Shown in pieces: positions 1 through 8,660 of a stretch of DNA of 64,000 nucleotides (position 1 is its first letter; the number at the start of each line of letters is the position of its first letter). The DNA comes from JADKAV01 sp041393775. Lineage in GTDB: Bacteria > Actinomycetota > Actinomycetes > S36-B12 > UBA10799. The translations under genes were made by a program, and so were the position numbers. Where the stretch lies: the NCBI GenBank assembly GCA_041393775.1, contig JAWKJM010000003.1:372001-436000 (forward strand). The letters are read 5' to 3'. The notes beneath the pieces are model-generated. The model saw only the letters and a list, made by a program, of their open reading frames with translations, had not been told where the DNA came from and did no database searches.

Positions 1-675
1 GTGCTGGCCGGGGGGTTTGAGGTGGCCAACACCGACGAACACGTCCGTGTCTTGTCGGACGGCGCCGACACCAAGCCCTTCCAACTCGGCGGTCTGACGA
101 CCGCGTGGCCGTGGGTATCCACCGCCACGTCCTTGGCGGCCGTGCGAGACGCACTCGGGCAGTCCGCCTGGGGAGACCCGGGAGGCGATACCCCGGCCGT
201 GTTCCACCTGGGCATGCGAGTCTCGTGGGCGGATCGGGTCGCGTCGCAGATTCCCGGGATCCACCCCTGGGCCGCGGGAGCCGTCGCGCTGCTGATGGCA
301 CGAGAAGTGCTCGTGGCCGGACACCGCCCTACGGAGGCGATCGCCCGGATGGCCGGATCGATGCTCGGTTCGAGGTGGCTCGATGCCCGCAGCATCCCAG
401 CGCTCGCCGCGGCAGTGCCCACGTCGGCGCGCTGGGCACTGGCCGGCGTGGAGGACCCGGACGATCTGTGGCGTGCCGAAGTCGGCTGGTGGGCACGGGT
501 GGAGCGCGACGGATTCAAGCTGCTGCGCCAGCCCGTGGCCTCCCCGGATTCGGTGGTCGGCGCGGCTGCAGTCATGGCCGCCGACGCCTGGCGGGTCCGC
601 GCCGCGCTCGAGGTTGCCGCCCGCGGGGGGTCGAAAGACGCACGGGCCCTGGAGGCCTTCGATGCCGTGGCGTGA
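1..675 (+). CDS. ntpC: V/A-type ATPase subunit C (AC39/d-like), 5' end outside window
   Basis: This is the C-terminal part, about 224 residues, of the central-stalk connector subunit that joins the membrane rotor ring to the D/F axle of a V/A-type ATPase. The frame is open from the first base, and family members usually run 320-350 residues, so the GTG at base 1 is probably internal and the gene begins to the left. The assignment rests on an alpha-helical, Trp- and Ala-rich AC39-like pattern (FQLGGL, ARWALAG) and on position directly before subunit I in a complete ATPase operon. The stop overlaps the start of subunit I by 14 bases, which suggests translational coupling. Similarity to AC39 is weak by eye, so context carries much of the call. 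Confidence 0.75.
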   Translation: MLAGGFEVANTDEHVRVLSDGADTKPFQLGGLTTAWPWVSTATSLAAVRDALGQSAWGDPGGDTPAVFHLGMRVSWADRVASQIPGIHPWAAGAVALLMAREVLVAGHRPTEAIARMAGSMLGSRWLDARSIPALAAAVPTSARWALAGVEDPDDLWRAEVGWWARVERDGFKLLRQPVASPDSVVGAAAVMAADAWRVRAALEVAARGGSKDARALEAFDAVA

Positions 676-2056
676 CTCCCTGGAACCGGCGCGGATGCAG
701 CGGGTGGCGATCATCGCCCCCCGCGAGGATCTGCGACCCGTGCTCGTGGAGGTTGCCGCCAGTGGTCTGGCCGAGTTGGACGTCACCTCGGACACCGGCA
801 CCGGGGAGGCGGCGCGCAGACTGCAGCGGGTCGCGCAGGGCGATTCGCCACCCACCCTGCTCAAGGACCCGCCGGACCTCGATGCGCTGGTGCAGGCCGG
901 CCGCGACGATCTGCTCATCGGTGAGGCCCAGCTCGAGCAACGTTCTGCTGCCGCCGTCAACCGGGGGCTGGTGTCGGCGGTCGCGGGCTGGGTTCCGGTC
1001 GACGACACCCCCGACCTGACCGGACGACTGGCCGAACTCGGTGCGGCGGTGGTCCCGCTTCCCAACCCGAGGGGGACCGATCCACCGACCTTGCTGCACA
1101 CCCGCGGACGCCTCAACCAGCCCTTCGCGCCGCTCGTGGACACCTACGCCACGGTGCCCTATTCCGATGTGGACCCGACCGCGGTCGCCGGGCTTGCCTT
1201 CGTGTTCATGTACGGGATGATGTTCGCCGACGCCGGGCAGGGACTGCTGCTACTCATCGGAGGGATCATGCTGAGGTTCGGCCGCCCGTCGAGCCTGGCC
1301 CGATTCCGGTCGGCCTGGTTGTTCATCACCGGCGCCGGCCTGGCGGCCATGTTCTTCGGGGTCCTGTTCGGTGAGTTCTTCGGTCCCACCGGGGTGCTCC
1401 CCGTGCTCTGGGTCGAACCCCTGGAAGAACCGGTCCTGCTCCTGGAGGTCGCGATCGGGATCGGCGCGGTCCTGCTGTCCGGGGCATATGCGATCGGGAC
1501 GATGAACCGATGGCGCGAGGGCGGTTGGCGACTCGCGATCGTCTCTGCGACCGGGCTCGCCGGGGTCGCCGTGTTCCTGGGCCTCGGACTGCTTCTGCTA
1601 GGCGCCTTCACCGGGATCTCCTGGCTGGCAGCGACCGGCGTCGTCGTGCTGATCGGCGGCCTGGTGCTCACCTACGTCGGGCTGCTGGCCGCCGCGGGCG
1701 GCGGCGGTGCCGGGGCCGCTCAGGCCGGTGTGGAGTTGTTCGACGGGGTGCTGCGCTTGGGCACCAGTCTGGTCTCGTTCGCCCGGCTCGCGGCCTTCGG
1801 GCTGGCCCACGCAGCACTGGGCGCGATCGTGTGGCAAGCGACCACCGGCCTGTGGTCCGGCGGTGGCCTGGCGATGGCCGCCGCCGTCCTGGTCTTCGTG
1901 ATCGGCAATACCCTGACGTTCGTGCTGCAAGCCGTCGTCGCAGGCGTCCAAGCGCTGCGCCTGGAGTACTACGAGTTGTTCTCGCGCGTCTTCGTCTCCG
2001 AGGGCCGCCCCTTCCGTGCCTGGCTCGTCCCGACAACCCTGGAGAGTGTGCCGTGA
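662..2056 (+). CDS. ntpI: V/A-type ATPase membrane subunit I (a-subunit)
   Basis: This is the membrane stator that carries the ion half-channels facing the K ring. The 464 residues comprise a short cytosolic N-terminal arm (about 1-170) and then several hydrophobic helices. Two family signatures are visible: MYGMMFADAGQG near the first membrane segments, and SFARLAAFGLAHAAL near the C-terminus, whose Arg is the expected ion-path residue. It is short for the family (usually 600-660), mainly because the N-terminal arm is reduced. The ATG at 662 is chosen because GGAGG lies about six bases upstream. The ATG at 695 (MQRVAIIAP) is an alternative that fits the family N-terminus. The stop is embedded in the GTGA start of subunit K. 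Confidence 0.93.
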   Translation: MPWRDSLEPARMQRVAIIAPREDLRPVLVEVAASGLAELDVTSDTGTGEAARRLQRVAQGDSPPTLLKDPPDLDALVQAGRDDLLIGEAQLEQRSAAAVNRGLVSAVAGWVPVDDTPDLTGRLAELGAAVVPLPNPRGTDPPTLLHTRGRLNQPFAPLVDTYATVPYSDVDPTAVAGLAFVFMYGMMFADAGQGLLLLIGGIMLRFGRPSSLARFRSAWLFITGAGLAAMFFGVLFGEFFGPTGVLPVLWVEPLEEPVLLLEVAIGIGAVLLSGAYAIGTMNRWREGGWRLAIVSATGLAGVAVFLGLGLLLLGAFTGISWLAATGVVVLIGGLVLTYVGLLAAAGGGGAGAAQAGVELFDGVLRLGTSLVSFARLAAFGLAHAALGAIVWQATTGLWSGGGLAMAAAVLVFVIGNTLTFVLQAVVAGVQALRLEYYELFSRVFVSEGRPFRAWLVPTTLESVP

Positions 2057-2487
2057 TCGCGTGGCTGCTGGCCCTACCCGTCCTGATTGTCGTGACGATG
2101 GCGGTGCGCGTCGCCATGCGTTCGCGCTCCCGCGCCGCGCTCGGGGTGCTACTGGCATTCAACGCCGCGCTGGTGGCCGCCGCAGTGATGGTGGTGGTCG
2201 CGGCGAGCAATGCCGGGCCTGTGGCAGCCGAAACGGCGACAGCCGTGGCGGCCGCCGAGGACGCCGGGACGTCCTCGAACTGGGCAGCGCTGCTCGGCGC
2301 CGCGATCGCGGTCGCGGGCTCGTCGATCGGGGCGGCGATCGCGGTCGCCTACACCGGGGCGGCAGCGCTTGCCACCATGAGCGAACGCCCGGAACTGTTC
2401 GGCCGGGCCATGGTGATCGTGGGTCTGGCCGAAGGCATCGCGATCTACGGGTTGATCATCGCGATCATTCTGATCGGGAACGCTTGA
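2053..2487 (+). CDS. ntpK: V/A-type ATPase subunit K (c-ring proteolipid)
   Basis: This 144-residue rotor proteolipid has four predicted membrane helices (about 2-21, 29-51, 77-107 and 117-142). The ion-binding carboxylate is Glu127 in the last helix (VGLAEGIAIYG). The first helix pair lacks an equivalent acid, so there is one site per four-helix subunit, as in Enterococcus NtpK. The position where the sodium-binding Enterococcus protein has Gln in helix 3 appears to be Ala here, which favours proton rather than sodium coupling; that is inference from a hand alignment. The GTG start overlaps the stop of subunit I as GTGA, with GGAGAG six bases upstream. Confidence 0.93.
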   Translation: MIAWLLALPVLIVVTMAVRVAMRSRSRAALGVLLAFNAALVAAAVMVVVAASNAGPVAAETATAVAAAEDAGTSSNWAALLGAAIAVAGSSIGAAIAVAYTGAAALATMSERPELFGRAMVIVGLAEGIAIYGLIIAIILIGNA

Positions 2488-2488
2488 C

Positions 2489-2701
2489 ATGGGCCGCATT
2501 GCAGCCATCGGAGAGTCGATCCGGATGCGAGGACTCGAGTTGGCCGGCGTGCTCCTCCTGCCCGGCGACGACCCCGAGGAAGTCCGGGACAGTTGGAAGC
2601 GACTGCCCGGCGACGTCGAGGTCGTCATTCTCACGCCCGAGGCAGCCGACGCACTCGCGCCCGTCCCGCCGCAACCTCTGACTGCGGTGATGCCGGCGTG
2701 A
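2489..2701 (+). CDS. ntpG: V/A-type ATPase subunit F, short form
   Basis: This is a central-axle subunit that packs against D. The N-terminus MGRIAAIGES followed by GLELAGV matches the conserved beginning of F subunits, which start with a Rossmann-like strand and a G-x-x-LAG turn. Later VEVVILTPEAAD matches the second strand. At 70 residues it is clearly shorter than the usual 100-110, and the C-terminal helix that normally reaches into the axle seems missing. No frameshift is apparent, and the next gene's GTG overlaps the stop. The start follows one base after the K stop. This may be a naturally compact version, with E or D compensating. Confidence 0.8.
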   Translation: MGRIAAIGESIRMRGLELAGVLLLPGDDPEEVRDSWKRLPGDVEVVILTPEAADALAPVPPQPLTAVMPA

Positions 2702-3219
2702 CGGGTCCTTCACCGGTGACGACGCATCTGGCACCCTTGCGCGAAGCACTGCTGGCCCGGGCCCGCCAGCAGGCGGAGGCGACGCTGGCCGCAGCCGATG
2801 CCGACGTGCGGACCACCATCGACGAAGCCCGCGCCGACGCGGAGTCCCTGTTGGCACAGGCGCGCACGATCGGCGAGCAGGAGGCAGCGGGTGTGCTCGC
2901 CGCACAACGTGCCCAAGCGGTGAGGCAAGCACGGGCGGTGGTGCTCGGCGCACGACGGGCCGCGTTCGACGATCTGCATGAGCAAGCCCGCATCGCCGTG
3001 CGAACACTGCGCGACGACCCCGACTACCCCGAGGTCCTCGCCACCCTGCGGGATCGACTGCGCACCGAGTTGGGGCCGGATGCGACCATCCGGGAGCACG
3101 ACGGCGGTGGCGTCGTCGGACAGGAGGGCGGTCGCACTCTCGCTTTCACCCTCGACGATCTGGCTGATCGGATCGTCGACGGGTTCGACGCCGAGGTCGA
3201 ACGGTTGTGGTCCCCATGA
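2698..3219 (+). CDS. ntpE: V/A-type ATPase subunit E (peripheral stalk)
   Basis: This is a peripheral-stalk subunit of 173 residues. Residues about 10-75 form a long Ala/Glu/Arg/Gln-rich amphipathic helix, the coiled-coil arm expected of E. A mixed C-terminal domain follows, ending with DRIVDGFDAEVERLW, which is close to the usual E-subunit ending. The GTG start overlaps the F stop. The peripheral stalk needs a partner (G/H) that is not seen in this window and may lie upstream of base 1. The final codons overlap the subunit A start as ATGA. Confidence 0.85.
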   Translation: MTGPSPVTTHLAPLREALLARARQQAEATLAAADADVRTTIDEARADAESLLAQARTIGEQEAAGVLAAQRAQAVRQARAVVLGARRAAFDDLHEQARIAVRTLRDDPDYPEVLATLRDRLRTELGPDATIREHDGGGVVGQEGGRTLAFTLDDLADRIVDGFDAEVERLWSP

Positions 3220-5009
3220 CACAGACACCTGCGTGGGGCCGGGTCGTGCGGGTGAACGGTCCCCTGGTCGAAGTCGAGGGCCTCGACGGGGTCGCGATGT
3301 CGGAGGTGGTCGGACTCGGACCGCAGAACCTGCCCAGTGAGGTGGTTGCCATCGCCGGACCGGTCACGACACTGCAGGCCTACGAGTACACCGGTGGCCT
3401 GGGGCCGGGGGCGCAGGTGGTGCCCAGCGGACGGCCGCTGTCCGCGCCGTTGGGGCCCGGACTGCTCGGGGGCATCTTCGACGGGCTGCTGCGACCGTTG
3501 GCAGACGCCGGTACGTGGCTCACACCCGGACACGGCGACAGTCCGGATCCGCGCCGGTGGACCTTCACGCCCGAGAACCTGGCAGGGCAAGTGGTGCTCG
3601 GCGGCCAGATCCTCGGCGCCATCCACGGGCCCGGCCCGGTCGCCATGAAACTTCTCGTACCCCCTACGGTGACCGGGGCCGTCGAACACCTCCTGCCCCG
3701 CGGGGACTACACCGCCGAGACCACCCTGGCCGTGATCGCCGGGCAGCCCGTGACCATGCAGCAGCGCTGGCCCGTTCGCAACCCGAGGCCGTACCGCAGC
3801 CGACTGGACGGCGGTGAGCCGCTGATCACCGGACAGCGGGTTCTCGACCTGCTCTACCCGGTGTCGCGTGGCAGCACGGCGGGGGTGCCCGGCGGTTTCG
3901 GCACCGGCAAGACGGTCCTGCTGCAGCAGATCGCCAAGTGGTGCGACGCCGACGTGATCGTCTACGTCGGGTGCGGCGAACGCGGCAACGAGATGGCCGA
4001 TGTCGTGACCGAACTCGCCGAGTTGGTGGATCCACGCACCGGTGGCCGGCTCATCGAGCGAACGGTCGTGGTGGCCAACACATCGAACATGCCGATGATG
4101 GCCCGTGAGGCAAGCGTGTACACGGGCGTCACCGTGGCCGAGTACTTCCGCGACATGGGGCTCAACGTCGTGGTGATCGCCGATTCGACCTCGCGGTGGG
4201 CCGAGGCACTTCGCGAGTTCGCCTCCCGCTCCGGCGCGCTGCCGACCGAGGAGGGCTACCCGGCCGGACTCGGCTCGGCGCTGGCCGCCTTCTACGAGCG
4301 GGCCGGGCATGTCGTCGCCCTCAGCGGCCAATCTGGTTCGGTAACAGTGGTTGGTGCCGTCTCCCCGCCCGGCGGCGACGTCACAGAACCGGTGACCGCG
4401 AACACCCAGCGATTCGTGCGCAGCGTCTGGTCACTGGACCGGGACCTCGCCTACTCCCGCCACTACCCGGCGGTCTCCTGGAACGCGTCGTTCTCGCGGG
4501 ACGCCGGACCGGTCGGCGCCTGGCACGCGTCGCAGGGTGACCCGAACTGGGCGCACCGCCGCGGCCGGGTCCTGGCGGTGGTTTCCGACGCGGACCGGTT
4601 GGACGCACTCGCCGACCTCGTGGGCGTCGGCTCCCTACCCGGCGCCGAACGGATGATCCTGCTGGCGGGACGGCTGATCCGGGAAGCCGTATTGCAGCAG
4701 AGCGCGCTGTCCGCCGTGGACGCGATGTGCTCGCCCGACAAGGGTGCCGCGCTCGTCGACGCGGTCCTGGCCATCCTCGACCGGGGTCTGGACCTGGTCG
4801 AACAAGGGGTCCTGGCCTCAGTCATCGAGGAGGTCGACTTCGGTCCTCTGGTGCGCGCACGCGACGAGGCCACCGATGTTGCAGGGGTGGAGTCGCGCCG
4901 GGATGTGGTGTTAACCGCTCTCGGGAGGCTCTCCCGGCAGTCCACGCCCAGGACTGCCGCCGACGGGGACCCGCCCAACACCACCTCCGCCGGGGAGGAA
5001 CCGACGTGA
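3216..5009 (+). CDS. ntpA: V/A-type ATPase catalytic subunit A
   Basis: This nucleotide-hydrolysing or -synthesising subunit has 597 residues, a normal length. The N-terminal beta-barrel (GRVVRVNGPLVEVEG) is followed by the long non-homologous insertion that separates V/A-type A from F-type beta. The P-loop GGFGTGKT lies at residues 226-233, and GERGNEM, carrying the catalytic Glu, comes about 25 residues later. Further A-subunit landmarks are SNMPMMAREASVYTG and DSTSRWAEALRE. The ATG at 3216 is preferred over the GTG at 3207 because it forms the same four-base ATGA overlap as its neighbours. The last 25 residues are Thr/Pro-rich and look disordered. Confidence 0.97.
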   Translation: MTQTPAWGRVVRVNGPLVEVEGLDGVAMSEVVGLGPQNLPSEVVAIAGPVTTLQAYEYTGGLGPGAQVVPSGRPLSAPLGPGLLGGIFDGLLRPLADAGTWLTPGHGDSPDPRRWTFTPENLAGQVVLGGQILGAIHGPGPVAMKLLVPPTVTGAVEHLLPRGDYTAETTLAVIAGQPVTMQQRWPVRNPRPYRSRLDGGEPLITGQRVLDLLYPVSRGSTAGVPGGFGTGKTVLLQQIAKWCDADVIVYVGCGERGNEMADVVTELAELVDPRTGGRLIERTVVVANTSNMPMMAREASVYTGVTVAEYFRDMGLNVVVIADSTSRWAEALREFASRSGALPTEEGYPAGLGSALAAFYERAGHVVALSGQSGSVTVVGAVSPPGGDVTEPVTANTQRFVRSVWSLDRDLAYSRHYPAVSWNASFSRDAGPVGAWHASQGDPNWAHRRGRVLAVVSDADRLDALADLVGVGSLPGAERMILLAGRLIREAVLQQSALSAVDAMCSPDKGAALVDAVLAILDRGLDLVEQGVLASVIEEVDFGPLVRARDEATDVAGVESRRDVVLTALGRLSRQSTPRTAADGDPPNTTSAGEEPT

Positions 5010-6544
5010 CCGGCTGGGGTGTGATCGAACACTCGGCGATCCGTGGGATCCGGGGACCGCTGATGATCGTCGACCACGTGCAGGGGGTCGGCTGGGACGA
5101 GTACGTCACCATCCGGATGAACGGTGAGCCCGAACGGCACGGGCTGGTGCTGGATGCCGACCGGGATCTGGCGGTGGTGCAAGTCCTCGAGGGCACCGGT
5201 GGGCTCGACCCGGGCGGTGTGGCCGTGCGGTTCAGTGGCGCCCCGCTGGAAGTGCCGATCGGCCCCGGGTGGCTGGGTCGGGTCTGCAACGGTCGCGGTG
5301 AACCACTCGACGGTGGGCCGCCGGTGCTCGGTCGGAGCACCGCGCCGGCGACGGGGGCGCCGATGAACCCGGTGAGCCGCCAGACTCCTGCCGAGCCGGT
5401 CCTCACCGGGGTCTCGGCCATCGACGGGCTGGCCACCCTGGTCCGGGGCCAGAAGTTGCCGGTCTTCTCCAGCGCCGGTCTGCCACACCTGGAGCTGGCC
5501 ACGCAGATCGCCGCCCAGGCTACGGCCGGCGGTGATCCATTCTGTGTGGTGTTCGCCGCCATGGGGCTCACACACGCTGACGCGGTCGCCGCCCGCGACG
5601 TCCTCGAGGAACGCTCCGAGGCCGGCGAACTCGTGCTGCTGCTCAACACCGCCGACGACCCGGTGATCGAGCGCATTCTCACCCCGCGGATCGCATTGAC
5701 CGTCGCCGAGCACCTGGCCTTCTCTTTGGGTCAGCACGTGCTGGTCGTGATGGCCGACATGACCAGCTATGCCGAGGCGCTGCGCGAGGTTTCGTCGGCG
5801 CGCGGCGAGATCCCGGCGCGGCGGGCCTACCCCGGATACCTGTACAGCGACCTGGCCTCCTTGTACGAACGCTGCGGACGGATCCACGGCCTGCCCGGGT
5901 CGGTCACCCTGGTGCCGGTGCTGACCATGCCCGCCGACGACATCACCCATCCTGTTCCGGACCTGACCGGCTACATCACCGAGGGCCAACTCGTGCTCGC
6001 CCCGGAGGTGCACGCCCGCGGTATCTACCCGCCGATGGACCCGTTGGCGTCGCTGTCCCGGCTGATGCGCAAGGGCGCCGGACCTGGCCGCACCCGTGAG
6101 GACCACCTCGACCTGGCCGCGCAGTTGCTGGCCGCGCTATCCCGGGCGCGCAAGGCCCGCGAACTGGCCGACCTGGTCGGAGCGAACGCTCTGAGCGGGA
6201 CGGACCGGCAGTACATCGCCTATGAGTCGGCGTTTGAGGCGCAGTTCCTCGACCAGGGAGGCGGGGAGAACCGGTCCATGGACCGGACACTGGATCTCGC
6301 GTGGGAGGTGCTGGGGGCCCTGCCCCGCCGCGAACTCACGATGCTGCCCGCAGACCTGGTGTCGGCGCGATTCGGCTCCGGGGCCGGCGAATCGTCGCAG
6401 GGGGGCGGGTCGGGGGCAGGCTCCGCGCCGGAGGTGCTGGGTTCAGCGGCGGCCGGTAAGCAGGGGGGCGACCCGGCAGACGCCGGAATGCCGGACGCTG
6501 GCACCTCGCCGGCTCCCGGCGACGGGCCCGAGGTGGTCACATGA
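5006..6544 (+). CDS. ntpB: V/A-type ATPase regulatory subunit B
   Basis: This is the non-catalytic partner of A in the hexamer. In place of a P-loop it has SSAGLPHLELATQIA, the characteristic degenerate B motif. GYLYSDLASLYERCGRI and VTLVPVLTMPADDITHPVPDLTGYITEGQ are strongly conserved B regions. It has 512 residues against about 460-470 in the family. The excess is a C-terminal tail of some 55 residues rich in Gly, Ser, Ala and Pro, probably disordered. GTG start at 5006 overlaps the A stop and is preceded by GGGGAGGAA. Confidence 0.97.
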   Translation: MTGWGVIEHSAIRGIRGPLMIVDHVQGVGWDEYVTIRMNGEPERHGLVLDADRDLAVVQVLEGTGGLDPGGVAVRFSGAPLEVPIGPGWLGRVCNGRGEPLDGGPPVLGRSTAPATGAPMNPVSRQTPAEPVLTGVSAIDGLATLVRGQKLPVFSSAGLPHLELATQIAAQATAGGDPFCVVFAAMGLTHADAVAARDVLEERSEAGELVLLLNTADDPVIERILTPRIALTVAEHLAFSLGQHVLVVMADMTSYAEALREVSSARGEIPARRAYPGYLYSDLASLYERCGRIHGLPGSVTLVPVLTMPADDITHPVPDLTGYITEGQLVLAPEVHARGIYPPMDPLASLSRLMRKGAGPGRTREDHLDLAAQLLAALSRARKARELADLVGANALSGTDRQYIAYESAFEAQFLDQGGGENRSMDRTLDLAWEVLGALPRRELTMLPADLVSARFGSGAGESSQGGGSGAGSAPEVLGSAAAGKQGGDPADAGMPDAGTSPAPGDGPEVVT

Positions 6545-7173
6545 CGACGATGCGCGGACAACCACCGGGCAGGGCAGGTCGGCTGTGGCTGGAACGCAGG
6601 GTCGGTGTCGCGTCCCGCGGTGGGGACCTGCTCGAGCAGAAGTTGCGCATCCTGCTCGCCGAGAGACAGCGGTTCACACTGCTCAGCGAACGCACGGACC
6701 GCGAGTGGACAGCCGCAGTGCAAGAGATGGACAAGTGGATGCTACGGGCCGGAATGGCCAGTGGACAGCGGGGGTTACGGCTGGCCACCCCGTCCGAGTC
6801 CGCGACCGCCGAAGTCGAATGGCGCTTGACTATGGGGGTGCAGTATCCGGTGAGGGCACGTTGTGGGCTCCCGCAGATCGAGGGCTCCGAGCCGGTCCCG
6901 GACAGCACGGCGCTGTTGCACGCCCGAGCGGCTGCACGACGGGCGGTGGCCGCCGGCGTCGCTCACGCTGTCGCGGCGGCGGCGCTGGCAGCGGTCTCGG
7001 AGGAGATCGCCTCCACCCGCCGACAGGTCCGTGCCGTGCGCAGGCGCTGGATCCCCGCACTGGAATCGGCGCGCCAGACCCTTGCGACCGCCCTCGACGA
7101 CCAAGAGCACGATGAGGCAGTCCGGTTGCGCTGGGCCAACGGAGTATCACGCACCCCGGGAGACCGACCATGA
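6541..7173 (+). CDS. ntpD: V/A-type ATPase subunit D (central axle)
   Basis: This is the rotor shaft that turns inside the A3B3 hexamer. The 210 residues are almost entirely helical. An N-terminal helix contains LLEQKLRILLAERQRF and a C-terminal helix contains STRRQVRAVRRRWIPALESARQTL; these two antiparallel helices form the coiled coil of D subunits. The Arg-rich C-terminal stretch ahead of IPALE resembles the conserved RRVNALE-type signature. The start overlaps the B stop as ATGA and the stop overlaps the next gene the same way. Confidence 0.92.
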   Translation: MTTMRGQPPGRAGRLWLERRVGVASRGGDLLEQKLRILLAERQRFTLLSERTDREWTAAVQEMDKWMLRAGMASGQRGLRLATPSESATAEVEWRLTMGVQYPVRARCGLPQIEGSEPVPDSTALLHARAAARRAVAAGVAHAVAAAALAAVSEEIASTRRQVRAVRRRWIPALESARQTLATALDDQEHDEAVRLRWANGVSRTPGDRP

Positions 7174-7604
7174 AACGCATCCTGCTCGCGATCGACGACT
7201 CACCTGCCGGAGTGGCGGCTGCCCGGGCCGCGGTGCAGCTGGCCGTCGAGTGCGCAGCCGAACTGCGCGCGGTGCACGTGGTCACCGACGGTGAACTGGC
7301 CCGCGATCTGCAGACGCGCCCGGGCGCCGCACACACCCATCCGGGGCGCGGCTCCGGGTCGCGAGCCGTCCTGCACTTCGTGAAGGAGATCGCCGAACAC
7401 GCATCGGTGCCGGTACATACAGTGCTGCTCGAAGGCAATGCGGCACGAGGAGTCATCGAAGAGGCCGGCACGTGGTCGGCCGATGTCATCGTCCTTGGCC
7501 GCTCGGCAGAACACCGGCTGGGTCAGCCCTACGTCGGGTCGCAGGCACAGCACGTGATGGAGTTCGCCGAGGTCCCCGTGCTCGTGGTCCCGCCCCCGCC
7601 ATGA
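7170..7604 (+). CDS. Universal stress protein (UspA family)
   Basis: This 144-residue single Usp domain starts MKRILLAIDDSPAG, the typical first strand and ATP loop. Near the C-terminus the order is GRSAEHRLGQPYVGSQAQHVMEFAEVPVLVV, which approximates the nucleotide-binding G-2x-G-9x-G(S/T) region, although the second Gly is replaced. ATP binding is therefore plausible rather than certain. It is translationally coupled to the ATPase D subunit through ATGA, so it is the ninth gene of the operon. That suggests a role in stress or energy-state control of the ATPase, but no mechanism is shown by the sequence. A family-1 palindrome follows its stop. Confidence 0.88.
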   Translation: MKRILLAIDDSPAGVAAARAAVQLAVECAAELRAVHVVTDGELARDLQTRPGAAHTHPGRGSGSRAVLHFVKEIAEHASVPVHTVLLEGNAARGVIEEAGTWSADVIVLGRSAEHRLGQPYVGSQAQHVMEFAEVPVLVVPPPP

Positions 7605-7645
7605 CGAGAGCGGCCGAGTTCACTGACGGGACACCAGCGGACACG

Positions 7646-7762
7646 ATTGTTACGAAGTTGGGGCGCCTCCCCGCGTCTTGTTACGAAGGTGCGCGGTCTG
7701 AGCGCTCGCGACCGCGCACCTTCGTGACAATCGGGGTGTGTGCCCCACAACTTCGTAACAAG
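7646..7762. repeat. Family-1 palindromic repeat, copy 1
   Basis: Four copies of a TTGTTACGAAG-type motif are arranged two forward then two inverted. The motifs start at 7647, 7678, 7710 (inverted) and 7748 (inverted). The inner arms, about 22 bp, pair almost perfectly around GGTC/GACC. The element lies between the convergent ends of the stress protein and the DUF421 gene, so it could act as a bidirectional terminator. Confidence 0.85.
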
Positions 7763-7788
7763 GGCGCCGACCTCCACCGGCGGAATCC

Positions 7789-8346
7789 CTACGACTTGCC
7801 GTCCAACCGTGCCCGCAGTTCGTTGGCATGGCGCACACCCGTCAGCGCCGCGGGGTGGATCGGCTCGCCGGCGCGGAGCACGGAGAACCTGCCGTTCTGC
7901 TCGAGCACGACCAGAGCGGCGTCCGCGGGATTGCGCACGCCGGCCCCGCGCAGGGCACTCCACAGGACGTTGTCGTCGAGGTGGTGCCTATGCATCTCTG
8001 TGCGGTCGATCCGCCCGTCCACCATCACCGCCACCGCCCGGTGCCGCCCGCGGGTGCGTACGGCCTCCGTGCGCCTGACCCGGCCGACGATCGCCTCGAG
8101 CCCGAACAACACGGCCAGCGCGAGCAGCCCGCCCGCCAGGGTCGGAACCCGGCCAAGGATCGCCCGGCCGACAATGGCTCCGAGAACCGTCACCACCGCC
8201 AGATCCAGACTCGACGGGGATGCGTACATCCGCTGCCCGTACCAGCGCAGCAGCAGCGCGAAGGAGAAGTACAGCAGCACAGTCGACAGCACGATGGCAA
8301 GCGCGCCGATCGGATGTATGCCCAGGTAGTAGTTCAGAATTTCCAT
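7789..8346 (-). CDS. DUF421 (YetF-like) membrane protein
   Basis: The 185 residues begin with an N-terminal pair or triple of membrane helices (about 10-95, LGALAIVLSTVLLYF and VTVLGAIVGRAILG), followed by a soluble alpha/beta DUF421 domain. Within that domain RIDRTEMHRHHLDDNVLWSALRGAGVRN and DAALVVLEQNGRFSVL are the family's most recognisable blocks. The function of DUF421 proteins is not established. The ATG at 8346 (MEILNYYLGIHP) is chosen because the frame upstream reads like non-coding sequence. A piece of a related gene is fused to a receiver domain in the pseudogene at 15649. Confidence 0.9.
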   Translation of the reverse strand: MEILNYYLGIHPIGALAIVLSTVLLYFSFALLLRWYGQRMYASPSSLDLAVVTVLGAIVGRAILGRVPTLAGGLLALAVLFGLEAIVGRVRRTEAVRTRGRHRAVAVMVDGRIDRTEMHRHHLDDNVLWSALRGAGVRNPADAALVVLEQNGRFSVLRAGEPIHPAALTGVRHANELRARLDGKS

Positions 8347-8660
8347 GGGTACATGGTCGCGGATCGCCGGTTCGGCGGTCAGGGCCAGAGCGGGTACTCG
8401 ACGTGACCCGAATCCGCCGAGGACGTTGCTGCGGTGTCGCGTTGGTGCAAACACATCGATCGATGGGGCTCGTGCAGTTCGATGGCGCTTGTCGGGCGCT
8501 GAACCCCATCGAACCCGCGACCCACGCCAGCGCACCAACGGGATGCCTCCGGCTCTTTCGGGTCTGGACGTGTCCGAGGCGCCCCATCTCTGGCCAAGAG
8601 TCTGCTACGCCTCACCGACCTAGTCCGAAAACGGCTCGTGTGCTCGCCAGCGGCAGGAGG
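8347..8660. other. Intergenic stretch without recognisable genes
   Basis: This interval lies between the start of the DUF421 gene and the family-2 repeat. I see no convincing ORF, RNA or hairpin. It must hold the DUF421 promoter. Confidence 0.5.

Noticed and set aside
7646..7762. Possible CRISPR array
   Set aside because: Motifs are inverted as well as direct, occur four per element, and are dispersed through the genome window rather than regularly spaced with unique spacers.
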